From Phorcus lineatus (taxonomy: Eukaryota > Mollusca > Gastropoda > Trochida > Trochidae), in contig OV121084.1 in assembly GCA_921293015.1 (NCBI GenBank), positions 25,730,946 through 25,794,945 of the forward strand: DNA of 64,000 nt, given 5' to 3'. Below are positions 49,608-62,283 of this stretch, in pieces (position 1 is the first letter of the stretch; each line of letters opens with the position of its first letter). Made by a program: the position numbers and the translations under genes. A model generated the notes under the pieces. That model searched no databases, was not told the DNA's origin, and worked only from the letters and a program-made list of their open reading frames with translations.

Positions 49608-49636
<29 letters not shown>
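49541..49636. repeat. (GA)n/(GAGACA)n then (AT)n microsatellite
   Basis: A purine-rich run of GAGAGA and GACACA units (49541-49603) is followed by (TA)n at 49611-49636. Frames read through it are artefacts. Confidence 0.95.
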
Positions 49637-49639
<3 letters not shown>

Positions 49640-51983
49640 AAAAAGATGTACAAGCCACCAAGAGGCTATAAGAGACAATACATTAAAATAAATATTACAA
49701 TACATATAATTGAAACAAAATTAATAAAAAAATTAATGACCCCACCCCCTCCCTCCTATACTCAAACAAACATCCACATACTGACACCAACAAACTCACT
49801 TATTTCAGCTATCTAGCCACGCCCATTATGATCACTAAACACCATACGTCACGCCCTTAAATTGTGTCATGATCCAATACACTGTGTCAACGAAATGATT
49901 GTGCAAGTCATCGAAAGCTTCCTGATTTAATGTATATGTTATATTAAAGGAAATAGGAATGCAGTTGCATTTACTTTGATAAACCAAATGCATTTAAATT
50001 TGTCATACCTATTCAGAGATATCTGATGGTTTAATCAAAGTCACAAACACATGAAATAAAGGCTACGTACTAGGAAAGTCATTCACATGTTGGCAAGGCT
50101 AGAAAGGCACTGTAGTGTGTTTATGTAGACGAATAAGAGGACCTCGCTAAAAGTATAACAAATGTTCAATTTAAAGACAGCCATACATGTATTTAATAGA
50201 TGCAAGGATCTCTTAAACGAAAGTTCCATAATAGGTTAGGCGATGCAAATGCATTTCCCAAACTCAACTGATTCAAATGCGTTCACACTGAAATGGATCC
50301 AGTTTTCGTTTGCTATGATGTGTCACCTCAATCTACGGCTGCGGATAATCAGTTTGAGCGATAAGATATTTTACCCTCTGAATAAAATCATTGATGCATA
50401 AACTTATATAAGAGGACATTTTTAAACCCATCTCAAAATAACGTGTTGTGGCGCTTTTAATGCCTAAAACGTAGATATTTCAGAGGATGTCTTTTAAATA
50501 TGTTCAATTTCCTGATAACGGACCCTGAACAACTACGTATAAAGATTTTAAATGATTATTCTTTTTTTAGTTTTCAGTTGTTTAGAATTTCCGCATTTTA
50601 TATCTTTAGCTTTCAACATCCACACTTAAAATATTTTGATCTCAACACAACCTCTTGAAAATCGATTCTAGATTTGGACTCAACTTCATATCTCTGGCCC
50701 TCTTTTTTTTCATTTCCCAAAATAATCGTTTTTGATAAACATATTTCAGATAACTGAACATATCAAAGATAGATCAGGCAATTCCATTGGCCTCTATTTT
50801 CAGAATTCAAGTTTTAATCAATGATTGTTTGCTTATTTCCTTCATGTAGAAAATATCATTATGTATTATCATGAAAATTATGCATCATTGTTGCAGCTGA
50901 AGAACCAAGATGGTTTATATGTTTAAAACGTTCTTGAAAACATGTTTAATAACTACCTAAATTGATTCAAAAACACATCGTGATATTCACGCCATGACTC
51001 AGAGCTTGACGTTGATTAGAATAAAGCACGATGGTCGGCTATTGACTTCATATTTCTCAGGAATATTCAGACCCCGTGGCCAAGCTCTTAACCTCTCGAT
51101 GCATCGCTCTTAAGCTACCTGAAACTAGATACCTTTCCAATACTACTACCTTGGACCCTGCCTCTCACAACAGACAACATCCTCCTGGTCTGAAAAGAAC
51201 AACGTTTGACAACAATGAGACCATTTATTTGGCTAATAATGGCATGTTTTGAAACGACAAGTGGAAGCCTTTGATGTTCTCAATAATGCTAAATCATATT
51301 TGCTAACTAGATTCATAAAAGCTCCGATCAATTTCCTTTCCTCGGGGAAGGAAGAACGAGCCTTGTCTGTGATTTATGCGAATTTATGACATATTTTATT
51401 TTTCCTGCACTGCGCTCCGGATTTTGTCGTATTTCGTCTCTGCCTCTCACCGGTGTATTGGTTACGGCGAGGGGCCGGCCGCACTAATACGCCGTGACGT
51501 TTATGGGAGTTTTATTATCACTGAGCGTGTTGTTAACGCGGGCTCCAATACCACGGGATTAATTGTCCACTTATAGTATGATTCACGCCATCAAAGCCAA
51601 TAAAACGTGATAAGTTGGAATACACAGTTACGTAAAACTCCTTTTTGTCTATGATAATGTTATTACTTCAATAAAATTCATTTATTTTGTTTCATTCACA
51701 TGATTTCTATACTTATTGAAAAGCTAGGAATGATTAAGCAAGAATTATGAATTGGGATAAACCCCCTATGATTTCGTCTTCATTTTCCATAAATTTGTCA
51801 GGCATTCTGCCCATTCAGGGGGCCAGAGGAGTGTCTGCGTGGACACTAAACAATAATTTGAAAGACGGGCGTAACACAGGCAAATGTCTTCATTGAATAA
51901 AGTTTGTAGCCTGACTACAAAGTAGATACATGCCTTGCCATGTGACACAATGCGCCTAAATAGGTACAAGTGAAAAATATTTT
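49637..51983. other. Unique DNA, no gene
   Basis: 51050-51200 and 51370-51580 are less AT-rich. The second has GGGGCCGGCC, GTTAACGC and GATTAATTG and a 66-codon frame without a domain. The rest is AT-rich with nothing supported. Confidence 0.45.
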
Positions 51984-52062
51984 GGTGACTCCACCGGGAT
52001 TCGAACTTGGATCGTTGGCGTGGAAAACCAGCATTCTGACAACTACCTCAATGTGTTCCCGG
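51984..52062 (-). repeat. tRNA-like fragment (SINE head or tRNA pseudogene)
   Basis: On the minus strand it reads an A-box-like TGAGGTAGTTG, an anticodon-arm-like GCTGG..CCACGCC and a perfect B box GTTCGAATCCC (51996-52006). The TGCTGG...CACGCCAACG segment also occurs in the SINE at 62635, suggesting a shared tRNA ancestor. Acceptor and T-stem pairing are broken, so it is not a working tRNA. Confidence 0.5.
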
Positions 52063-52867
52063 ATATACATTGAATTGTCTCTTAAACAGGCCTCCAGTAA
52101 TTTATGTTATTGTTTTCATACTAGTCATGTCATACACCTGATATTTCTATTCAAAAATGATAGAAAAATACAGTAATTTTTTACATACAAAAAAGTAATG
52201 TTTCAAATATTCACCTATAGACAAACGGGCACACTGATTCATTTACCTAATTTTATCCAGCTAACATAACGTCAAAAACAACGTTTGCAAGTCTGGAAAA
52301 AATAATAAATCTATAAATATGGTTAAACAGTGAAATATAGGTTTTTGAAATTTTGAAATGTTTATGGTTACGAAAAACAGGGAAAAATAGGTTTTAAAAA
52401 TGGTTTTGTTTATATTTCGTTCTTTGTTTTATCTTGTAACTATCAAGGATTAATTTTGCTAAATTGTCCATGACGCACAGTCTGTCTTTCATTTTCATTA
52501 ACTTATCTCTACGCTTAAATGAAGCTGAGAAATATTTTCTCTTGACAGGGCTGATTTCCAATCTTAAAGAGATGTCCACTTTGTCAGAAGTTGCTTAGTT
52601 ATACTGACACATAAATGTACAACTGTGATCATATGTTTAGCGAGAAGACGTTAATCATTATCGGTGAGGTTGTTAAAAAGTGAACACATACTTTGCATAC
52701 TCCGTTTCAATCTTTTTTATAAATACAATATAGACAATATGCTTTTGTTATAAGGTGTATCTAATCATGCAAATGTGTCAGTTGTGGATAGAAACCCCGC
52801 GGTGATCAATTAGCTACATCATTTGTTGTAGTTATCACCACAATAAATCATCTAACCGTTATTTGAT
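52063..52867. other. AT-rich unique DNA, no gene
   Basis: Nothing supported apart from AAATAGGTTTT-type local repetition near 52340-52400. Confidence 0.5.
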
Positions 52868-53330
52868 CTGACGGACACAGACACAGACAGAGACTAATAG
52901 AGAGACAGAGACATAGAGACACAGAGAGACATTGAGAGGCTGAGAGAGACAGAGACAGGGAATGAGAGAGATAAAGACTGAGAGAGGGACAGAGACAGAG
53001 ACTGAGAGAGAGACAGAGACAGAGACTGAGAGAGGGACAGAGACAGAGACCGAGAGAGACAGAGACATAGAGACAGAGAAATAGAGGCAGACAGAGACAT
53101 AGGGAGAGAGAGAGACAGAGACATAGAGACAGACAGAGACATAGTGAGAGAGACATAGAGACAGACAGACACATAGAGGCTGAGAGGTACTTAGAGAGAG
53201 ACAGAGACATAGGGAGAGAGAGACAGAGAGAGACAGACAGACAGAGACATAGAGACAGACAGAGACATAGTGAGAGAGACGTAGAGACAGACAGAGACAT
53301 AGACAGAGGCTGAGAGAGACAAACACATAG
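52868..53330. repeat. 460-bp (AGAGAC)n-type purine-rich minisatellite
   Basis: AGAGAC, AGAGAG and ATAGAGAC units with a higher-order period: the block GACAGAGACAGAGACTGAGA recurs three times and the block with GACAGAGACATAG several times. All reading frames on the minus strand (60-155 codons of Ser/Leu/Cys/Val) are repeat artefacts. Such asymmetric purine strands can form triplex DNA. Confidence 0.95.
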
Positions 53331-53962
53331 AATGCAAAAACCTATTATTAACCCACCTGAGGGTGACAGACAATAGTGTTTACAATTTAAATATTGAAAT
53401 TTTATTAGATATTTTTAGAATTAATAGAAGGATGTGTTCATTTAACCTATCTCGAGGGTGACAGACGACAGTCTCGTATTGCAGTACAATGTAATATATG
53501 ACAGTATATTGATGGTTGTCGACGGGGGTGTAATTTGATGATAGATGATGAGTCTTATGATAATGGTTCGTCACAGCATGAAGTGTAACTGATAACCGCC
53601 CACCGAGCCACAGCTGTCTGACAAATTATGGACAGTTAAAACGTGTGCAGGTGATGTTTCTAATAATAATATTCAAATTGATAAGTATTGATCTATTTAG
53701 GTCAACAACAAAAAACAATACGTTATTAAGGTTTGAAAATAATGTATTTCAATATAGTTATATTTGAAGAAAACATTTTAAGCGGTTTTTTTAAAAATTG
53801 AGGTATGATTAATAAATATCCTAAAATTAAACAGGAATAAATTATTTTCGTTATTTGTGTCTATAAGAATTTATGTATATGACTATATCGAGACAAGAAA
53901 AATAATTCCAAAAAGCGATTATCTAATTAAATAGCAGAAAGAAACCTTTCAAATTTCAGATG
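53331..53962. other. AT-rich DNA, no gene
   Basis: A 25-bp motif GAGGGTGACAGAC is duplicated at about 53352 and 53454. Nothing else. Confidence 0.5.
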
Positions 53963-54454
53963 TACAGTAAACCCTGGTTATAATGCCACCATTTGTCCAA
54001 GAGAAATTATGTTTCTATCTGCAGGTTGGCATTACACCCAGTAAGGCATTTAGAATATGTTTAGTTGCCATGATTTTGTCATGATGAACTGGTGTACACG
54101 CCACTAGTGATGAGTTGTCAATTAAATTAAGGCACGTAGAATGTCACGTAAGTAGTTCATGCCTATTAACAACCAACTAATGTACCTATACAACATGCAC
54201 CCAATGTGAATTGATTTGAGCCCTGCCAATAAACCTTAATTATTCAAAACAATATCTTAAATAATGTTTTTTCGTTGGCATTATAGTCAGGGAAAACTGA
54301 CTTTTTTTCCAGAAAAAGTTGGAAAATGGCACTATATCCAGTTTGGCAATACAGCCAGTGAAATATAAGTGCAGGAAATCTGTTCTGGCATAAACATGGC
54401 ATTATAACCAGTTTGACATAATAACCAGGGGCATTAGAACCAGGGTTTACTGTA
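53963..54454. mobile_element. 488-bp pogo/Tc1-like MITE with subterminal motif array
   Basis: The element (53965-54452) starts CAGTAAACCCTGGTTATAATG and its right end is the inverse, CCAGGGTTTACTG, with one substitution in the next few bases. It is flanked by TA on both sides (53963-53964 and 54453-54454), the Tc1/mariner/pogo target. CAGT..-ACC ends suggest pogo/Tigger. Inside are about eight copies of a motif like GGCATTATAACCAGT, concentrated near both ends (near 53973, 54027, 54279, 54328, 54345, 54405, 54416 and 54432). These are candidate transposase binding sites. It has no open frame, so it is non-autonomous. Confidence 0.8.
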
Positions 54455-54985
54455 TTTGTTATTCAAGAGGTTAGATTGTCATCAACATGTTGATAAATAC
54501 CACGACTTCAGTTGGTGTGTTATACTGATTCTTACTGTAAAGGCGTTGTCATGTTGTTTACATAATGTTTGTTGTTAGCGATTGTCTTAATGTTTCACAT
54601 CTTTTTTGAGCGGACAATTCAAACCCATTGTCAAACTTCTCGATTAAATGTAATTTAAACATACATATGTTATGAATTGACCACCATTATTTATTTTGCG
54701 AAATTTTGTAGTTGTCATATTATGGTAAGTTTTTTATGGTTTTTTTCCAGTGATTTGGTATTTTCAAAATAAGATGTTAGTTTTATCAGTCCTTTACATG
54801 CAGATGATTTTTTTACACTTGTCAGTCTTGCTGTACTTTGTCTGTACTCTTGTAATATAGCCCTCATGAAAACAACTTATAAACCACTTTTACTAAACTT
54901 GGCAAAATTCGTTAAAGAAGGTCTGGGTACGTTTTAATCTATGCACAGCACATGTCTATGTATACGGCACACTATTACTCCAATT
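54455..54985. other. AT-rich unique DNA, no gene
   Basis: Nothing supported. Confidence 0.5.
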
Positions 54986-55237
<252 letters not shown>

Positions 55238-55584
55238 ATAAAGCATTTAACTGTTCTCTATGTCACTGTTGTGAATTATGAGAAATAAAATTGTGTTCTG
55301 TTTTGTTCTGTCTCAAAGTCTTCAAGTCATTGTTTCATTTGTTCTCCTTACCAGTCAATATCTATAATATTTAAAGGTAGTTTGGATCTACTGATACTTT
55401 CCAGGTTCGTTTACATTATTTGTCATTTAAACATCCTTTATGGTACTACAATGAACTTCAGTGACGAATTGGCAGCTGATCGTATGTCGTGAAAGTAAAA
55501 ATAAATCTATTGAATGAAAATAATAAAACTGAGTTTTTAGTTATTTTTTAGAATAATTTCTAATTAAGAGAGAACACCTTTAAA
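55238..55584. other. AT-rich unique DNA, no gene
   Basis: Nothing supported. Confidence 0.5.
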
Positions 55585-55748
55585 AAGTCCTGCTTCATGA
55601 CTGTGTATATAAAGGAGCCTTTAATACAGTCTAGGTCCACATTCAGCAAGTCTAGATTGACTGAATACACTAGGAGCCCAAAGAAATATATACTATGGAT
55701 GAAGGAATATTTAATCATTAAAATTTTCATAGACTAAATTTTGGTCTA
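55585..55748 (-). repeat. ~165-bp dispersed repeat, near-complete copy
   Basis: Starts AAAGTCCTGCTTCATGACTG, passes AAAGGAGCCTTTAATACAGTC, CATTCAGCAAGTCTAGATTG, AGGAGCCCAAAG and ATGGATGAAGGAA, and ends at the palindromic TAGACTAAATTTTGGTCTA. Confidence 0.85.
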
Positions 55749-56198
55749 ACTCTAATACAATTTTATTAATTTCTATGAGATCCATTTCTTATCAAACAAC
55801 TTATGATTAAATTTATTTGAATCAATATTTAGGAACATGATTAAGTTTTGAGAAAAGTAGATTGAATATGAATGTTAAGATTTAAGAATCAATAGTTTGA
55901 TAAAGTAATAATCATTGATAGTCATGCTTTTGTATTTCATGTTATAAATATAATCAAATATGGTATGTGTAATTATAAAAATATAATATTAATTGCATTT
56001 TACGAATTTCAAATGAGCTATTAGTGTCTTTGTCCTACACTGGTTTATTTCTATTTTATATGTATTCCAAAGTTTCCGCTTAGCATATTGAAATATACAA
56101 CAATACAAGTTTAAATACTTTCTAACAAAAAGTAAAGCTTGATAGAATTAAATTTATTCATTGTTTAAGATTATTTAATCGTGATGTTATATAATATG
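55749..56198. other. AT-rich unique DNA, no gene
   Basis: Nothing supported. Confidence 0.5.
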
Positions 56199-56256
56199 TT
56201 AAAAATATTAAACATCACAATTAGTTAAGTTTTTTTAATAGGCTCTCGAGTTACAG
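56199..56256 (+). repeat. ~58-bp repeat, inverted partner at 61321-61380
   Basis: TTAAAAATATTAAACATCAC, then AATTAGTTAAG, a T run, and GGCTCTCGAGTTACAG match the reverse complement of 61321-61380 with only a few changes. They may be terminal inverted repeats of one ~5.2-kb element or two separate elements; no transposase frame is visible between them. Confidence 0.7.
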
Positions 56257-57330
56257 ATGATGTTTACAAATTTATCAAATTCAAAGGCGTGCCTTGGTAA
56301 GTGCCGCTATAACCCTTTTAAAAACCGTTGATCGACATTTGGAGAATGCTAATGCCTAAAAGCAAGTTTCCGGTGTACGAAGTTTACAACAAAGATATTT
56401 CGTTCATGTTTTCGTTTTACGTGTGACCTACAGTCATCTTCAAAAGCCAAACCAAGAAGGCGCGCGCGTGCTTGTGTTCTGCACGTGTCGTCAAGACTGT
56501 TGTGCGCGTGCCACTATGGTTACCAATAACGATGACGTCATGACATCTCAGAAGCCAGCTGGAAGAACATGCAAGTTTATATGACCTCTGACCTCGTTTG
56601 TCAGTCTAGGGGCGCTGTTATGTATTCATCATGGTATGGACTTGGGTAATAGACACCCGTGGGAAACTGAAGGGAGATTCCGCAATGTGCATACTTTTCT
56701 GTAGACGCATTCAGGGTCCCAGATGCAACTCCTATCAACAGTGTAGCTAACATTGGAATTTGGCCATCTGCTAAAAGCTACGTCTGGTCTTGTAATCCAA
56801 ATGTAACAATTTAAAATTTTGTTCATACGATTGTGTTACAGATTCTTTCAAATGTTTTATAAACTATAAAGGACCAAAAAATCGTGGTATATGTAAATTT
56901 TGAAATTATGAATTATGAGTTATGTATTCATTAATATAGATCATAGACATTTGAAGACCATTAACTGTTTTTGTCCAGTGTAATTACAAACATTTCTTTA
57001 AGTTGTCTTTTAAAATTAAGAAATCCCTTTGTGTTCATCTAAGAGCCAGTTTAGTAATTGTACCAATTTAGAATCTGTGAATGCATAATACTGGCTTGGA
57101 AATGATAGGCGATATAAGTTATTATTGATGTAAAATATCAAGTTATCAAATAATGGCAATCTGATGTTTTCCATCTTATCTGATTTAGAATTATCATAAT
57201 ACGAATGTTTGCGGCAGTACTGATGAATTTTCAACGAATGAATTAATCTTTTCAGCGATTATCTATCAAAAAATGGTTTCCTCATGAATTTATGGATACA
57301 GTTCTTTCTCAAGATACAAAATTAGTTAAA
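56257..57330. other. Unique DNA; island at 56450-56640
   Basis: The island has a GCGCGCGCG run, GCACGTGT, a CRE TGACGTCA (56533-56540) and GGTTACCAATAAC. No gene. The rest is AT-rich. Confidence 0.4.
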
Positions 57331-57530
57331 GTAATAGTAGTAGAAGAAGAAATAAAAGAAGTCCAAGTGGTAATAGTGGAAGTAGCAGTAGTAGTAGCAG
57401 TAGTAGTAGTAGTAGTAGAAGTAGTAGTAGTAGAAGAATTAAAGGAGTACAAGTGATAATAGTAGAGATAGAAGCAGTTTAATAGGTAGTAGTAGTAGTA
57501 GTAGCAGCAGCAGCAGTAGTAGTAGAAGTA

Positions 57531-57561
<31 letters not shown>

Positions 57562-57602
57562 AAGTAGTAGTAGAAGTAGTAGTAGTAGTAGTAGCAGCAG
57601 CA

Positions 57603-57645
<43 letters not shown>

Positions 57646-57650
57646 AAGCT
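57331..57650. repeat. 320-bp (GTA)n microsatellite with higher-order duplication
   Basis: Trinucleotide AGT/GTA repeats with GCA and GAA interruptions. A longer block with AGAAGAA..AAAG.AGT.CAAGTG.TAATAGT is present twice (about 57344-57397 and 57431-57478), so part of the array duplicated in larger steps. Poly-Leu, poly-Thr and poly-Ala frames are artefacts. Confidence 0.95.
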
Positions 57651-60208
57651 GTAAGAGTTTTGTTATCCAAACACGCATTAGTCTTGTTTTGAAGCGAATT
57701 GAAAAATCACACGTAAACTCCAAATCCTATACGAAAACTATTGTGTTTTTATAGTGCTTGAAAAGTGTACACAAACAATGTCGTATTGTTCTTTTCTCTG
57801 TATGTGGAGCTCGCTGAAAATAACTTACACACGTTTTCATTGTTCGTATATATTTGATGTTGTGCATAGAAGTTTCGTGAGTCATAAAAGCATGCAGCCT
57901 TTACGATTTTCAACACAATATCCTTGTTTTACCACACTTGGAGACAAAAGCAAAAATCTCTGATTGCCTCGTCATGTTTCCCTTCTCATGTTCAGTAGTT
58001 GATTAATTTAAACACGCGGCAGCAGTTCCCTTTCCCATGAAATCTAATACTTAAATGTTTTGGTGAATTATAACATATATATCATGAACCGAAAGTGCTT
58101 TGTAACATCGTATAAACCAGAGAGTGGTGAGCTGAAAACAAGGCTTGAAAACATTATCGATATTTTTAAAAATAAACTGAAAAACTGAAACAATAACTGA
58201 AATTGTTTTGAGAAAAAACTAGGTGCTCCAAACGACGAACTGCATTTTCATTTATTGAAAACATGCTAAAACAAATTTAGATGTAACTTCATGCAAAGCT
58301 GATTCCCGTTGAAGTGTTTCAAGTTAGGCAGTAATTGTCAATATTATTTTTTAACTAATTCATTATTGTGCACATCTATTTTACATTTTCCTGATATCTG
58401 ATTTTTCATACAAATCACAAGAATTAAAGAAGGCATGACATCAACAAAATTGTTAAATCTAAAGTATTGTTTGTAATAATACATTAAAATTTTAATAGAA
58501 AATTTAAGCAATCATTCCTTAAGCAGTTGATACCAAATGGAAACCTTCACGAGGAAAAGCTAGATTCAAAGATTCGAATATATGGGCACTGTGGCAACGT
58601 TTTCATGTTTTATTTGTTAACATTTCCACATTATATATTTGTTTATGCAATTACATTCTTCAGAGGTAAAAAATCTCGATGTTCCGTTGTTGAAGAATAA
58701 GGGTCGTATTTCTAGCGAAAACTGCACGTGGCCATCCTAATGTGAACACCTTTAAATCTGGGTTAGGGAAATGGATTCGCCTTGTTGAACCGATGTTTTT
58801 ACTCCTTCTCTGATTAATTTAATCTATTTGTCTTACAATTGGTAACATTTACTTCCGTTTTTGTGAGATCTATTTATTTAGAAATCGTGCCGCAGTACCT
58901 TTAAATTATAGTGAGAAGTTAGAATTAATTGAATCTACTTAGGGTTAGTCTATAGTTACAATTATAAATTCATACTTCGTGAATTTGATACCTTTTAATG
59001 TAGTATGAAATTATGATTTAAATATGAGCTGTAACTTTATTGATTCTATGCTCGCAAATACACTCTGAAAAGTAGATTTGATCAATAGTCATAAAATGTG
59101 TAAAAAAAAATGAAAAAGACTGAGATTTCTTCATATCAGAAAAATACATCTTACAGACTTGCTTTTATCTTTTCTTTATTTTTGCGCTTATCTTCCGTTA
59201 GGGTCGGACTGACACATTACACTTGGCGACCATATTTCAAGCACAAAATTGACTGTAAAAGTCTCTTAAACATGTATGATCTAGGGCCTTGGCAACTGGA
59301 CAGGTTAGCATATTTTGCTGTTAATCAGTTTCAACATGACATACAAAATTCTGAAATTACATTTAAGCCTTCTAAAAGGTTTTCAGAGACTCACAGTCAG
59401 TCTAGCCACGTCATTTATACAACTTGGGAACTTCAGCTTTAATTGTTGCAAGCAGATCTGACATTAGAGTGATGGACAGTCACCTAGGCCGTGAACACTC
59501 GCATCAGAATGGTGGAAAAGTGATTAGAGTCATAGCGTTGCTACTGGACGGACAATTGAGCCCTGGAGTTGAGGATATATCGCCAAATTAAGCTCTGTTA
59601 GCCGCAGGGGCGCAGTTCAATTAACTAGCAAAACATCCTCATGAGGTGCGAGTTATGACCTCATCTATCTAATCTGGTCAAGAACCCGGATGTTGAATCT
59701 TCACAACCGACCAATGGAAACTCTTCTTTCGATCACCTGTGGTTGTCGTATCGGAAGTTCCTGTGTTGAATTGTTGGAATGCTGTGTCAGACTATGTAAA
59801 TCATAGTATAGTTTACAGGTCGTGTTTGGAATGAATATCTTTCAAATTGTAATAAAAGTTATCAATTTGAGGCAAAAAACTTTTTCTTTTCTTTTTGATA
59901 ATGCCAGAATAACCTAAAGTTGCTAAAATGCTTTTTGGTTTCAATTTGAAAAGACAAGACCTCTATTATCAAATAGCCTTAGAATGAAGATACTTGAAAG
60001 CCATTATCAATTATTGTATTCAAGTATCTGAACGAGAAATTATTAATCTAGGCTTTGTAATGACTATATACCATGTGTAGACTACAAAATGTATATTTCT
60101 CGGAGAATGTCCAAATTAATTTCTTAAAATGTGATGAGCGTTCTAGCTTTCATTTAAGGGTTTGAAAACTGTTTTGTCGATAAGATATCTGTAAGCTAGA
60201 CATACTGC
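57651..60208. other. Unique DNA, no gene
   Basis: AT-rich to about 59150. 59150-59760 is less AT-rich and includes a 110-codon frame (59110-59442) with no domain and a length still within chance. A short inverted repeat AGATACTTGAA/TTCAAGTATCT lies near 59989-60032. Confidence 0.45.
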
Positions 60209-60842
60209 CCTCTCTCTCAACAGAGGTAACTCCGTCATAAATTCCTACACAACCTCTGTCTTAATTCGAAGGTTTCTTGGTCTAGAAATGTAGAACGCTG
60301 ATTGGATGCAATCAAAGTTAGTTGTGCAGTCAGCGACGCCGTTTCAACAGTTATCATTCACATCGCCTGAGTTATTTCCGTAAGCTTTCCAAGAGCTAAA
60401 CTTTATTCGAATATGCACCTTGCACTTTGAGTCTGCTCACATAGAACACATATGCCTCATTTTGCGACTGCATCATTGCATAGGCCTGTGTGACAACAAA
60501 CGTGTTATTCATACATTCAGTGTTTTCATTGGCTGAAATATTGCCAGGTAGTTTAAGTTGCACTATTGCGCCGGTAGGGGAACTGCTTGTAGCCCGAGAA
60601 ACCTTCGTATAGACTAATATTGAGTCTATGAAATTTTTTAATAATTATCTGTTCCTTCATTCATAATATTTTTCTTTGGGCTCCTAATTTCATGTGTATT
60701 CAGTCAATCTAGACTTGCTGAATGTGGACCTAAACTGTACAAAAGGCTCCTATATATTTACAGTCATGATGCAGGACTAACCTATTAAGACCAGAGGTTG
60801 TGTAGGAATTTATGACGGAGCTACCTCTGTTGGTAGAGAATG
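60209..60842. mobile_element. ~630-bp element with 47-bp inverted ends
   Basis: Left terminus 60218-60264 and right terminus 60785-60832 are reverse complements over 47-48 bp with one mismatch and one 1-base gap. They begin CAACAGAGGTA, contain CTCCGTCATAAATTCC and end TCTTAA. Weaker matching extends outward through a CTCTCT stretch. The interior has no coding frame. A copy of the ~165-bp repeat (60610-60780) sits inside it, only a few bases from the right terminus. Superfamily unknown; no target duplication assigned. Confidence 0.8.
60610..60780 (+). repeat. ~165-bp dispersed repeat copy, nested
   Basis: Starts TAGACTAATATTGAGTCTATG and ends CAGTCATGATGCAGGACTAA, with all consensus blocks in order. 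It is nested inside the 60209-60842 element, so it inserted after that element or was carried by it. Confidence 0.85.
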
Positions 60843-61320
60843 GACCTACTGTTCACATTTGTTGTTTTGGAGATAGAGAAAGCCTTACAGCTGTACTGAT
60901 TTCAGCTTGTACTAAATGTATATCATAAGAGAGAATCCATTCGGGATTCATGGAATCGTAATTGGAGTGGACATTCCTTTCGATGCTTTCATGGCATTAA
61001 TACATACTTTTTTATCATTTCACACCACACTTGAAGCAGGTAACATTGTCGGATGTTTGGTTGCCTAAGTTTGGAAAATTTAAAGAATAGCCAACACTGT
61101 ACATTCATTCAAAACTTTGAGAAAATCTTTGAGTGTCAAGCTCGCCACATCACGACATGCATTCTTTCATCTTTTCCTTAAATTCTTGTAAATTATTAGA
61201 TTAATATATTTTCTATCACTACTTATATTCTATCTTTTGAAGGTTATAATGTATGGCACCAATCAGACCAACTCGTAGTCTCTAACCAATTATATATATA
61301 ATTTTATTGAATTTAAGAAA
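60843..61320. other. AT-rich unique DNA, no gene
   Basis: Nothing supported. Confidence 0.5.
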
Positions 61321-61380
61321 CTGTAGCTCGAGAGCCACTTAAAAAAACTTAACTAATTGTGATGTTTAATATTTTTAATC
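61321..61380 (-). repeat. ~58-bp repeat, inverted partner of 56199-56256
   Basis: CTGTAGCTCGAGAGCC followed by an A run and CTTAACTAATTGTGATGTTTA is the reverse complement of the 56199 copy with few changes. Confidence 0.7.
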
Positions 61381-62283
61381 TCTTATGAAAGGATCCTCCA
61401 GACATGGGCAGTCTTCACCCAAATCACGGCTTGCTTTTCAAGAGGATATGTTACAGTCAAATACGGTTATAATATACACAGTCTGTTTATACTGGGTACT
61501 TCCGGCAGTCCTTATAAGACACTGGAAAACGTTAGACCTGAAAACCAGATGCCCGAAGCGCCTCGTAGGTCTGATATGAGTCATAAATAGCATGTGCCAT
61601 CTGACTTCTGGTTCCTAGTGCAGTGGTCAAGCTCTCTATCGGCATCTGGTGAGATCTTTAGGTGTCAACACTAACTCGATAGTTAGTCACAGCCCTGAGA
61701 ATCAATTAGCGTCTCATTCACTTAGTTGCCATTCAGGGGGAGACGTCGTGAGACGTAATGTTCAAGGCATATGTAACGATAATTGGTTCCGATGAATAGG
61801 AAGCCTTTGACGAAAGTAATTCATTAAATTAGGGCAACGCTCATGTAATATTATATGTTTTGTATAACAATATATAACTCTAAATGTTGATCTTTAAGCA
61901 GTTAAACATCAACGTCATTTCGTAAAAAGGCATATGCAAACATGCAATATATGATTATGATTATTAATATGATATGATACTAATTAAGAGAAACTAACAA
62001 AAAAATAACTGAAAATAATGTTACAATGATATAAGTAAGTTTAGAGCAACATTGTTAATGTCACAAGTGATCTAAAAGTCGTAGTCTCATCTTGGCATGG
62101 CTTTGGTTATGAGACATATCTAAAATTTCAAAAATTGGCGTGCTTCCTTACTTTTGAAAATCAAATCCAAACAATAGTACTTTATCATTTGTGCATGCCT
62201 TCCAACATCATTTCATTTCACACACCAAAACATGTTATTCCGCCAACGTGATCAAAAGTAACTGTTAGGAGCTAGTGTAATAG
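61381..62283. other. Unique DNA, no gene
   Basis: 61390-61760 is slightly less AT-rich; the rest is AT-rich. Nothing supported. Confidence 0.5.

Noticed and set aside
51984..52062. Functional tRNA gene
   Set aside because: The B box is perfect but the acceptor and T stems do not pair, so it is a pseudogene or SINE head.
52848..53373. Frames of 60-155 codons rich in Ser, Leu, Cys and Val
   Set aside because: They are translations of the AGAGAC repeat in several frames at once.
57439..57723. Poly-Leu and poly-Thr frames
   Set aside because: Artefacts of the (GTA)n microsatellite.
59110..59442. 110-codon frame
   Set aside because: No recognised domain; length within chance expectation; no splice or promoter evidence.
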